DNA of 23,960 bases, from positions 1 to 23,960 of the forward strand of contig DATDRM010000099.1 of assembly GCA_035291705.1 (NCBI GenBank). The letters are read 5' to 3'. Both the position numbers and the translations under genes were made by a program. Origin of the DNA: DATDRM01 sp035291705. Lineage in GTDB: Bacteria; Chloroflexota; Anaerolineae; Anaerolineales; UBA4823. How positions within the stretch are numbered: position 1 is the first letter of the stretch; each line of letters opens with the position of its first letter. This document shows positions 17,390 through 23,960 of this stretch, piece after piece. Below the pieces are notes generated by a model, which was given only the letters and a program-made list of their open reading frames with translations, was not told the DNA's origin and searched no databases.

Positions 17390-18625
17390 ATGACCAAGAA
17401 CGTCGTCATCATCGGCACACTCGACACCAAAGGGCCGGAGATCGCTTACCTGCGCGATCGGCTGCAGGCGCTTGGCCTCGAGACCACCGTCGTCGACTCC
17501 GGGATTCTTGGCGAGCCGATCGGGATCACGCCGGATATTTCGCGTGCCCAGGCTGCTACCTACGCCGGCACGACCATCGACGCCTTGCGCAACGCCGGCA
17601 GCCGGGGGAAGGCCGTGCATGGCATGCGGGAAGCTCTCAAGAAACTAACCCTGGAGCTGTACAAGGCCGGCAACCTGCAAGCCATCGTCAGCATGGGCGG
17701 AGCCGAGGGCGCCGTAATGGGCGCGGCAGCCATGATGCAGTTGCCGGTAGGCGTGCCGAAAGTGCTGGTGTCGCCGATCGCCTCGGGGAAGCACTACTTC
17801 GACCCATTGGTTGGCACCAGTGATATCATGATCGTCCACTCGATCGTCGACATCCTGGGATTGAACCCCATCGCCACGACCATCTTCGATAATGTCGCTG
17901 CGGCGACCAAGGGGCTGGTCGAGTACGGCCACGAATTACGCAAGCCCCGCCCTGAGGATAAATACGTGGCTGTCACCATGTTGGGCAACACTACCCGGGC
18001 GGTCATGGCGCTCAAGGAGCGCCTGGCCGAAAATAGTTATGAGGCAGTCATCTTTCACTCCAACGGCGTGGGCGGTCCCGCTATGGAAGAGCTGGCCGAA
18101 GCCGGGCAATTTATCGGCGTCATCGACTTCACCACCAACGAAACCTATGACCCGATGACCGGCGGCATCCATGACGGCGGCCCCGACCGGCTCAAACGCA
18201 TCGGCCTAATCGGGTTGCCCCAGGTCATCGTCCCTGGCTGCATCGATTTCTGCGTGTTCCACGCTGGCGCTATTCCCAGAGAACTGCAGGGACGCCCCGT
18301 CTATGACCATAATCCCGAATACACGTTGGTGCGCGCCACGCAGGAGGAGATGATCGCCCTCGGTCACCTCTTCGCCGACCGGCTCAACCTGTCGAAAGGC
18401 CCGGTTGTCATTGCCGTGCCCACCCAGGGATTGTCGATCCCTAATGTGCCGGGAGGCCCCTTCTGGAATCCGGAGGCCGATGCAGCTTTCTTAAAGACTT
18501 TGCGCAGCGAAATCAGGCAGGATATCCCTGTGCTTACATTTGAATGTCACGTCAACGACCCCGCTTTTGGTCGCCAGGTCGCTGACTTATTTGTAGAATT
18601 AATCCATAAGGAGAAAAAATCATGA
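17390..18625 (+). CDS. Tm-1-like ATP-binding domain protein (UPF0261)
   Basis: The 411-residue protein matches the UPF0261/Tm-1-like family, named for the N-terminal half of the tomato Tm-1 resistance protein. Recognisable segments are VVIIGTLDTKGPEIAYLRD (5-23) at the start, the glycine-rich SMGGAEGAVMGAAAM (101-115), the PKVLVSPIASG stretch (123-133) and GTSDIMIVHSIVDILGLNP. The family's reaction is not established to my knowledge. Bacterial members often adjoin a TIM-barrel partner, which is absent here. GGAGG precedes ATG 17390, and the gene overlaps the creatininase-family gene by 4 bases, so the two products probably act together. Confidence 0.88.
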   Translation: MTKNVVIIGTLDTKGPEIAYLRDRLQALGLETTVVDSGILGEPIGITPDISRAQAATYAGTTIDALRNAGSRGKAVHGMREALKKLTLELYKAGNLQAIVSMGGAEGAVMGAAAMMQLPVGVPKVLVSPIASGKHYFDPLVGTSDIMIVHSIVDILGLNPIATTIFDNVAAATKGLVEYGHELRKPRPEDKYVAVTMLGNTTRAVMALKERLAENSYEAVIFHSNGVGGPAMEELAEAGQFIGVIDFTTNETYDPMTGGIHDGGPDRLKRIGLIGLPQVIVPGCIDFCVFHAGAIPRELQGRPVYDHNPEYTLVRATQEEMIALGHLFADRLNLSKGPVVIAVPTQGLSIPNVPGGPFWNPEADAAFLKTLRSEIRQDIPVLTFECHVNDPAFGRQVADLFVELIHKEKKS

Positions 18626-19548
18626 TCGCTGGAAACGGTAAATCCTTTAAACATCTCCCGCACTTCACCGCAGGTGACGAGGAGTTCCGCAGTAAGTTCC
18701 TCTCCTGGGACCTGGGCGAGCTGACCTATGTCGACGTCCAGGAATACCTCAAGGTCAAAGACACCATCCTGGTGCCCATGGCCAGTTTCGAGCAGCACGG
18801 CCCCCACCTGCCGATCTATACCGACACCATCACCGCCGTGGAGGTCTCGCAGCGCGTCTCGGAGATGATCGCCGTGATCCACACGCCCCCCATCTGGATG
18901 GGATACTCCCCCCAGCACATGTACGATCCGGGCAAAGGGCGCGGCACGATCACCGTGCGCAGCAGCACGCTGCTCAACCTGGTGAACGATGTGGCCCGCA
19001 GCCTGATCCACCATGGCTTCAACCGCATCATCTTTATCAACGGCCACGGCTCCAATGTAAAGGTCATCGATCCGGTGCTGCGGAAGCTGCGCTACGAGAC
19101 CGGCGCCCTGATTGGCTTCGTCAAGCCCTACATGGAGAACTATGTCGGTATCCTGGCGGGCCTGATGGAAAACCCGCTCGAGGAGACGCCTGGCTGGCAT
19201 TCCAGCGAGCTGGAGACCTCCCAGGACCTGGCCTGGAATGAGCATTACGTGCGCATGGATCGCGCCAATTTCACCAAAGCCCACATCCCAGATTTCTTGC
19301 CGAGGACCTTTGCCAAGAAGGATGGCATGCCGGATGTGGAGTTCGATGGCTTTAAATACTTCACCTTCCCGATGGACCACCACGAGTTCATCGAGAGCGG
19401 CGTGATCGGCAACCCGCTGCGTGCCTCCAAGGAGAAAGGCGAAGAGGCTTTCCGCCGCCTTTCTGAACACGTTGCACACGGCGTCCTGGAATTGATGAAC
19501 GTTCCGGTGGAAGTCCACACGCGCGCCTTCATCGACCGGGTACTCTAA
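18622..19548 (+). CDS. Creatininase-family metal-dependent hydrolase
   Basis: The 308-residue protein has the creatininase fold signatures: ASFEQHGPHLPIYTDT (54-69) with probable metal ligands E57, H59 and D68; INGHGSN (139-145) with H142; and GWHSSELETS (191-200), equivalent to HAGxxET, with H193 and E198. Members hydrolyse cyclic or linear amides, and at least one, IolN in the Thermotoga inositol route, is from memory a C-C hydrolase of a diketo-cyclitol. In a sugar operon with a Gfo/Idh dehydrogenase and epimerases, a lactone or ring-opening hydrolase is more plausible than creatinine breakdown. The start overlaps the previous stop (ATGA); AAGGAG lies in the end of the upstream gene. Confidence 0.88.
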   Translation: MIAGNGKSFKHLPHFTAGDEEFRSKFLSWDLGELTYVDVQEYLKVKDTILVPMASFEQHGPHLPIYTDTITAVEVSQRVSEMIAVIHTPPIWMGYSPQHMYDPGKGRGTITVRSSTLLNLVNDVARSLIHHGFNRIIFINGHGSNVKVIDPVLRKLRYETGALIGFVKPYMENYVGILAGLMENPLEETPGWHSSELETSQDLAWNEHYVRMDRANFTKAHIPDFLPRTFAKKDGMPDVEFDGFKYFTFPMDHHEFIESGVIGNPLRASKEKGEEAFRRLSEHVAHGVLELMNVPVEVHTRAFIDRVL

Positions 19549-19555
19549 TATGTTC

Positions 19556-19636
19556 ACCAGAGAGACACTGAGTTCACAGAGATAAATTCCTTCTTTGTGC
19601 TCCTCGTAAAATTCGTTTGTGCAGTGTCTCTGTGGT
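19556..19636. repeat. Imperfect inverted repeat filling the creatininase-LarA gap
   Basis: ACCAGAGAGACACTG (19556-19570) and CAGTGTCTCTGTGGT (19622-19636) are inverted copies with one mismatch in 15. A weaker inner pair (GAGTTCACAGAGA against TTCTTTGTGCTCCTC) suggests a nested stem. The arms resemble a dispersed ACCACAGAGACACAGAG-type intergenic palindrome seen in many environmental genomes, by memory. It ends 5 bases before the AAGGAG of the next gene. Confidence 0.65.
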
Positions 19637-19641
19637 TTATT

Positions 19642-19647
19642 AAGGAG
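19642..19647 (+). promoter_or_regulatory. Ribosome binding site deciding a TTG start for the LarA-like gene
   Basis: AAGGAG lies 7 bases before TTG 19655. The only upstream in-frame ATG (19619) falls inside the inverted repeat and would add 12 residues encoded by it. Confidence 0.7.
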
Positions 19648-19654
19648 CATATTC

Positions 19655-20953
19655 TTGCAAGTAAATCTTGCCTATGGTCGCCATGGGTTGCTCGTAGAGC
19701 TGCCGGATACGGCTGACGTACTGGAGACGCGCTTTGTGCCCGGTCTGCCAGACGAGGCCGATGCGCTGCGGCAAGCCTTGCGTCAACCGATCTCGCCCCC
19801 CCCGTTAGCTGATCTTGTCCGGTCTGGCGACCGGGTCGTCGTCGTCCATACCGACATTACCCGCGCCACCCCCAACGACCGTCTCGTGCCGGTGCTCTTG
19901 GACGAGCTTGAATCGGCGGGTGTTGCCCGAGGAGATATCACTTTGCTGAATGGCCTGGGCACGCACCGCCGCCAGACAGAGACCGAGCTGCGCGCTATGC
20001 TTGGCGACCGCATTATCGAGAACTACCGCTGCCGGCAACATGATTGTAACGATGATCGTAACCTTGTTTCGGTGGGCGTGACCTCCCTGGGCCATCCAGC
20101 GCGTGTCAACCGCCTCTACCTGGAGGCAGATGTGCGCATCCTGACCGGCTTTATTGAGCCCCACTTTTTCGCCGGGTTTAGCGGCGGCCCGAAAGCCATC
20201 CTACCCTCCCTGGCTGGGGCAGAGAGCGTCTTTACCAATCACGGCCTGGAGATGATCGCCCATCCCAAGGCGACCTGGGGCGTGACCGAGGGCAATCCGA
20301 TCTGGATGGAGATGCGCGAAGTCGCCCTGCGCACCAATCCGACCTTCCTCTTGAACGTGGCCCTCAACACCCGGCGGGAGATCACCGCTATTTTCGCCGG
20401 CGATATGTTGACCGCCCACGCCGAGGGCTGTGCCTTCGTTAAAGGCAATGCCATGGTTGGGGTGGATCAGCCTTACGATATCGTCATCACCACCAACAGC
20501 GGCTACCCGCTCGACCAGAACCTGTACCAGTCGGTCAAAGGCATGAGCGCTGCCAGCCAGGTCGTCCGGGAGGGTGGGGCGATCATCATTGCCGCCGCCT
20601 GCGAGGATGGCCTGCCGGATCATGGGCTTTATGCCGCGTTGCTGGCCGAGGCTGGCTCAGTGCAGGGCATCCTGGACATGCTCGCCCAGCCCGGCTTCAC
20701 CGCCCACGACCAATGGCAGGTGCAGCTCCAGGCCCAGATCCAGCAGCGCGCTGATGTGTATGTCTACAGCGAGGGCCTGACCGACGAGCAGCTCGAGCGG
20801 GCGTTGTTCATCCCTTGCCGGGACATCGCGCAAACCATTAAAGAATTACAAGATCAATATGGCCCTGGGCTGCGCCTGTGCGTCCTTCCCGAAGGCCCGC
20901 AGCTGATCCCCTACATTCAACTTCCCGAATGCTCAGAGCATTCGGGAAGTTGA
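19655..20953 (+). CDS. LarA-like nickel-pincer-nucleotide racemase/epimerase
   Basis: Start taken as TTG 19655 after AAGGAG; 432 residues, normal for LarA. The family racemises or epimerises 2-hydroxy acids by hydride transfer to a nickel-pincer nucleotide. Key residues fit LarA numbering with a constant -4 shift: H104 (GLGTHRRQT), H170 and covalent-cofactor lysine K180 (EPHFFAGFSGGPKAILPS), and H196 (TNHGLEM). R70 in TDITRATP is also typical. Some family members act on lactate, malate or sugar acids such as gluconate. Sugar-acid context favours a C2 epimerase of an aldonate. The last residues are encoded by a perfect palindrome that contains the stop codon. LarB, LarC and LarE for cofactor synthesis are not in the window. 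Confidence 0.9.
   Translation: MQVNLAYGRHGLLVELPDTADVLETRFVPGLPDEADALRQALRQPISPPPLADLVRSGDRVVVVHTDITRATPNDRLVPVLLDELESAGVARGDITLLNGLGTHRRQTETELRAMLGDRIIENYRCRQHDCNDDRNLVSVGVTSLGHPARVNRLYLEADVRILTGFIEPHFFAGFSGGPKAILPSLAGAESVFTNHGLEMIAHPKATWGVTEGNPIWMEMREVALRTNPTFLLNVALNTRREITAIFAGDMLTAHAEGCAFVKGNAMVGVDQPYDIVITTNSGYPLDQNLYQSVKGMSAASQVVREGGAIIIAAACEDGLPDHGLYAALLAEAGSVQGILDMLAQPGFTAHDQWQVQLQAQIQQRADVYVYSEGLTDEQLERALFIPCRDIAQTIKELQDQYGPGLRLCVLPEGPQLIPYIQLPECSEHSGS
20918..20952 (+). repeat. Perfect 35-base palindrome over the LarA-like stop codon
   Basis: 17-base arms (20918-20934 and 20936-20952) flank a single A and include the first two bases of the TGA stop. The right arm ends 3 bases before AAGGAG (20956-20961 region) of the next gene. 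There is no T-run. It could be an inserted palindromic unit that now encodes the protein's last residues, or a hairpin that controls coupling to the next gene. Confidence 0.75.
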
Positions 20954-20965
20954 CAAGGAGAATTC

Positions 20966-21742
20966 ATGGATAGCAAATCTTATCGGTTACGTGAATTCAT
21001 TAATCCCGGCGACGGGCGCAGTCTGATGGTCGATGCCAGCGCTGGGCTGGCGCTTGGGCCGCTGGCCGGTCTCGAGCACTTCGCCGAGGCGGTTAAGCCG
21101 ATCCTACCCCTGGTTGACGGGGTCGTCGCCAGCCCCGGCCAGGCCCGTCATTTAACCGGCCGCACCCGCGCCGAAGCAGCCCTGCTGGCGCGCGCCGATT
21201 GGACCAACGCCCTGCGCGGGCCGGATTTCGTCCTCCCGCCGGAGACCATCAGTCACATTCCGCTGCTGGCTCCCTCCGACGCGCTCGATCTTGGCGCCAG
21301 CGCCCTGGTGCTTTACTTCTTGCTGGGGCACGAGGAGCAGATCGAGGCCGGCTGCCTGCGCAGCACCGTGCAGCTCGCCTTGCAGGGAAGCCAGGTTGGC
21401 ATGCCCCTGGTGGTCGATGTGCAGCCGGTCGGCCCGCGCGTCGTGCTGCGTGGCAAGGCCATCGAGCTGGGCGTTTCCTATGCCCTGGAAGGCGGCGCGG
21501 ATGGCGTAGCAGTGCCCTGGCCCGGGCGTGCTTCGCTTGAGATGATCCTCAAGCTGTCGGCCGGGATGCCGGTCTGGATCAAGCCCACCTCCCTTGAGGC
21601 GGTCGAATCCGAGCTGGCTGAGGCCTTGATCCTGGGCGCAGCTGGGCTGTGGCTGGACGAGCGCCTCTTTTCCCAGCCCGATCCGCTTGGCGTCCTGGAG
21701 ACGCTGCGCGCCCAGATTCATAAGATAGTATCTGTCGGATAG
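20966..21742 (+). CDS. Degenerate class I (DhnA/LacD-type) aldolase paralogue, active site lost
   Basis: The 258-residue protein aligns along its length with the aldolase domain of the next gene: VDGVVASPGQARHLTGR matches VDGILLSPGQAMRLAPL, RADWTN matches RADWMN, and DALDLGASALVLYFLLG matches QALDLGASAITIYLFLG. The catalytic features are missing. The N-terminal DHG motif reads DAS (23-25). The Schiff-base lysine position (K193 of the neighbour, LKIPY) is A182 (VAVPW). The C-terminal phosphate-binding GG and GRN motifs are replaced by KP and DER. It is therefore probably not an aldolase. A scaffold or regulatory partner of the intact aldolase is likely, given tandem placement. AAGGAG precedes ATG 20966. 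Confidence 0.8.
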   Translation: MDSKSYRLREFINPGDGRSLMVDASAGLALGPLAGLEHFAEAVKPILPLVDGVVASPGQARHLTGRTRAEAALLARADWTNALRGPDFVLPPETISHIPLLAPSDALDLGASALVLYFLLGHEEQIEAGCLRSTVQLALQGSQVGMPLVVDVQPVGPRVVLRGKAIELGVSYALEGGADGVAVPWPGRASLEMILKLSAGMPVWIKPTSLEAVESELAEALILGAAGLWLDERLFSQPDPLGVLETLRAQIHKIVSVG

Positions 21743-21757
21743 TAGAGGAGATCGCTG

Positions 21758-23050
21758 ATGTATCTCGGATTACAGGCCAGGCTGGATCGCCTGTTCAACC
21801 GTCAAGGTGATGGGCGCGCCGTGTGCGTCGCCGCCGACCACGGCTACATGAGCGACGTCACGCCCAACGTGGTCAACCTGCGCCCGATCACCGCGGCGGT
21901 CATCCAGGGTGGGGTGGATGGCATCTTGCTCAGCCCCGGCCAGGCCATGCGCCTGGCCCCCCTCTTCCAGGGACGCGACGGGCCAGCGCTGATCTTGCGC
22001 GCCGACTGGATGAACATGCCCCGCCTGGGAACCTCCAACGTCGCCAACGCCGTGCCGCAACGCTTGTTGGTGCACCAGAAAGTCGTCACTGCCGGGCAGG
22101 CCTTAGACCTGGGCGCCTCGGCCATCACCATCTACCTGTTCCTGGGCTACAACGACCGGGTCGAGGCGACAGGGATTGAGGTGTGCGCCCGCTTCGTCGC
22201 CGAGTGTCACCAGATCGGGCTGCCGTGCATCATCGAGCCGCTAGCTTATGGCGGCCAGGTGACCGGCGCCAACAGCGTCGAGATCCTCACGTTGGGGGCG
22301 CGCATGGCGGTCGAGCTGGGTGCCGACGCCCTTAAGATCCCTTATACCGGCGACGTAGACACCTTCCGTCACCTGGTTGATGTCTCTGGGGTGCCAGTGC
22401 TGGTTCTGGGTGGGGCGCGCTCTGACAACGAACGCGACGCTCTGGAGCTGTTCGCCGAAGGGCTGGAGGCTGGCGCCAGCGGCTGCCTGATGGGGCGCAA
22501 TGTGACAAAGTCGCCTGACCCAAAGCGCCTGGTCGAGCAATTGTGCGGCATCGCCCACAAGGGCTGGTCGGTCGAACGCGCCATGCGCACCGAAGAGTGG
22601 GCTTACCTTAAGCTGAAAGCGCACCCCGCCAAGTGCACTGGCTGCATGTTGTGTGTCACCGCCTGCGTGGCCAGCCATGACAGTGGCGCCTATGGCAACC
22701 ATCTGGCCCGCCTGCGCATCGACCCCGGTGTGAAAGCCGGCCAGCATAAGGTAATGTTCTGCACGCTGTGCAAGAAGTGTCTGGACGTGTGCCCAACCGC
22801 AGCTCTGCGCTGGCATCCAGAGAACGGAGCTGTTGAATTATTGGTGGACAAGTGCACTGCCTGTGATAAATGCGTCGAGATCTGCCCGACCGAGGTGATC
22901 GTCCACAGTGATGCGGGTATCCAAATTGCAACTGGCGAGACTCTGGATTGGTACCCTGTGGTGTGCGATCTGTGTGGCGGCGAGCCGGAGTGCGCCACCA
23001 TCTGCCCGACCGGGGCGATCTTCGTCGACGAGCGGAAGGAGCTGGCTTAA
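21758..23050 (+). CDS. Class I aldolase (DhnA/LacD-type) fused to a four-cluster ferredoxin module
   Basis: The 430-residue protein has two parts. Residues 1 to about 265 form a TIM-barrel aldolase with DHG (27-29), Schiff-base lysine K193 in DALKIPYTGDVDTF, GG at 218-219 and GRN at 246-248. Residues about 280-420 carry 16 cysteines in four groups: 283/286/289/293, 325/328/331/335, 356/359/362/366 and 393/396/402/406. This is the pattern of DmsB/HybA-like electron-transfer subunits with four 4Fe-4S clusters. The linker (about 265-280) shows no frameshift. GAGGAG precedes ATG 21758. The stop overlaps the AOR start (TAATG), so the ferredoxin part is probably the AOR electron acceptor subunit. 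The aldolase substrate is unknown; its cleavage would yield an aldehyde. Confidence 0.88.
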   Translation: MYLGLQARLDRLFNRQGDGRAVCVAADHGYMSDVTPNVVNLRPITAAVIQGGVDGILLSPGQAMRLAPLFQGRDGPALILRADWMNMPRLGTSNVANAVPQRLLVHQKVVTAGQALDLGASAITIYLFLGYNDRVEATGIEVCARFVAECHQIGLPCIIEPLAYGGQVTGANSVEILTLGARMAVELGADALKIPYTGDVDTFRHLVDVSGVPVLVLGGARSDNERDALELFAEGLEAGASGCLMGRNVTKSPDPKRLVEQLCGIAHKGWSVERAMRTEEWAYLKLKAHPAKCTGCMLCVTACVASHDSGAYGNHLARLRIDPGVKAGQHKVMFCTLCKKCLDVCPTAALRWHPENGAVELLVDKCTACDKCVEICPTEVIVHSDAGIQIATGETLDWYPVVCDLCGGEPECATICPTGAIFVDERKELA

Positions 23051-23960
23051 TGGATCTACGACAGAGAGCTTATTGCGACCAGATTCTTCGCGCGGACTTG
23101 AGTAGGGGTGCGATCCACACCACTCCTTTGCCAGGCAAAGCCATGCCCATGATCCTGGGCGGTAAAGGGTTGGGTGCGCATCTGCTGTATACAGAACAGA
23201 CGTCCGGCGTCGATCCCCTTTCACCTGAAAACCACCTGATTTTCCACAACGGCCCCCTGACGGGCACCACCGCGCCCACCGCAGGGCGCTTTGGTTGCAC
23301 CACGCGCAGCCCGGCTACCGGTACCTACAGTGACAGCTATTGCGGCGGCTATTGGGGCCAGATGCTCAAGTACGCTGGCTACGACGCATTGGTGGTGACT
23401 GGCGCCGCCGACCAGCCGCTGATGCTGGTGGTCGACGACGACCATGCTGAACTCCGTCCAGCCGGTCACCTGTGGGGGCTGAGCATCACCGCCACAGCCC
23501 ACCGTTTGCGGGAGGAATTTGGGCATGACTGGCAATCGCTGGTCATCGGCCCGCCTGGCGAAAAGCAGCGCAACCTGGCGGGGATCTTCAACGAGACCCG
23601 CGCCCTGGCTCGCGGCGGCGTCGGCGCGGTGATGGGCTCTAAGAATCTAAAAGCCATCGTGACGCACGGTAGTGGTTATGTCCAGGTCTACGATAAGGAG
23701 AAATACCAGCGTGCCCTGCAGCTGGCCTTCCGCGCCGTGCGCATGTCGAGCGAAGTCACCTTGCTCAGCCGCGAGGGCACCATCAACATCCTGGAGATCA
23801 TCAACGTGATGGGCGCGCTACCTACCCGCAATTTTCAGCGCGGCCAGTTTGAGGCTGCTGATCAGGTGTCGGGATCCGCCTTCCGCGCCCACCATTGGAT
23901 CAAGGAGTATGCTTGCTTCGGCTGTCCGATAGCTTGCGGTAAGTACACCCGCCCGCTCGA
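23050..23960 (+). CDS. Aldehyde:ferredoxin oxidoreductase (tungsten AOR family), N-terminal part (3'-truncated)
   Basis: The frame is open to the window end (303 codons of about 600). Family features in order are: ILGGKGLGAHLLY near residue 36; GRFGCTTRSPATG with the following YCGGYWG, the tungstopterin-contacting region; NETRALARGGVGAVMGSKNLKAI; and the cluster motif C289-x2-C292-x3-C296 (CFGCPIAC), which sits one residue from the P. furiosus AOR cysteines (288, 291, 295). The enzyme oxidises aldehydes to acids and reduces ferredoxin at a W-bispyranopterin site. It starts inside the stop codon of the aldolase-ferredoxin gene. Other members of the family, such as GAPOR or benzoyl-CoA-reductase-type proteins, cannot be ruled out without the C-terminus. 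Confidence 0.93.
   Translation, partial: MDLRQRAYCDQILRADLSRGAIHTTPLPGKAMPMILGGKGLGAHLLYTEQTSGVDPLSPENHLIFHNGPLTGTTAPTAGRFGCTTRSPATGTYSDSYCGGYWGQMLKYAGYDALVVTGAADQPLMLVVDDDHAELRPAGHLWGLSITATAHRLREEFGHDWQSLVIGPPGEKQRNLAGIFNETRALARGGVGAVMGSKNLKAIVTHGSGYVQVYDKEKYQRALQLAFRAVRMSSEVTLLSREGTINILEIINVMGALPTRNFQRGQFEAADQVSGSAFRAHHWIKEYACFGCPIACGKYTRPL

Noticed and set aside
18622..19548. Creatinine amidohydrolase as the literal function
   Set aside because: The fold is right, but the context has no creatine or nitrogen genes and consists of sugar enzymes; only the family is called.
18547..19650. Long - strand open frame (367 codons) opposite the creatininase-family gene
   Set aside because: Antisense shadow; the + strand protein carries clear metal-site motifs and the - strand translation does not resemble a family.

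Overview
The window reads as one long, single-direction carbohydrate-catabolism locus: 22 protein-coding genes, all on the + strand, cut at both ends. I see no tRNA, rRNA, CRISPR array, transposase or transcriptional regulator. High GC, the mix of gene families, a class I xylose isomerase, an aldehyde:ferredoxin oxidoreductase and dispersed intergenic palindromes suggest an anaerobic Chloroflexota (Anaerolineae-like) bacterium. That placement is inferred from remembered family resemblance, not from a search.

Layout. (1) 1-5094: a CUT1-type sugar ABC importer, with the end of the solute-binding protein, two permeases and two different MalK-like ATPases. A 318-base gap containing a palindromic element and the only canonical intrinsic terminator I found separates the binding protein from the permeases. 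(2) 5122-8919: two TIM-barrel isomerase/epimerases, a Gfo/Idh/MocA dehydrogenase and a small four-helix membrane protein. (3) 8919-13717: xylose isomerase (xylA), xylulokinase (xylB), a PfkB-family kinase and a divergent xylose-isomerase paralogue. (4) 13725-16264: a GlcD-like FAD oxidase and an associated protein that looks like a GlcF/HdrB iron-sulfur subunit stripped of most of its cysteines. (5) 16389-19548: a third ketose-3-epimerase-like protein, a Tm-1-like (UPF0261) protein and a creatininase-family hydrolase. (6) 19655-23960: a LarA-like nickel-dependent racemase/epimerase, a degenerate class I aldolase, an intact class I aldolase fused to a 16-cysteine four-cluster ferredoxin module, and the N-terminal half of a tungsten aldehyde:ferredoxin oxidoreductase (AOR).

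How it may work together. The importer brings in a sugar or sugar-like compound. The xylA/xylB arm would feed xylulose 5-phosphate into the pentose phosphate pathway. The other isomerases, the Gfo/Idh dehydrogenase and the FAD oxidase would rearrange or oxidise other sugars to keto or acid forms. The distal block has the parts for hydrolysing a cyclic intermediate (creatininase family), epimerising a hydroxy acid at C2 (LarA-like), splitting the product (aldolase) and oxidising the released aldehyde with ferredoxin (AOR). The most striking feature is the physical fusion of the aldolase to an electron-carrier module just upstream of AOR. It suggests that C-C cleavage, aldehyde oxidation and electron transfer occur in one complex. 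The substrate and reaction order are inference.

Many junctions overlap by 1-4 bases or are under 30 bases. Most longer gaps hold a GC-rich hairpin without a U-tract, which points to mRNA processing or stability control within a long polycistronic message.
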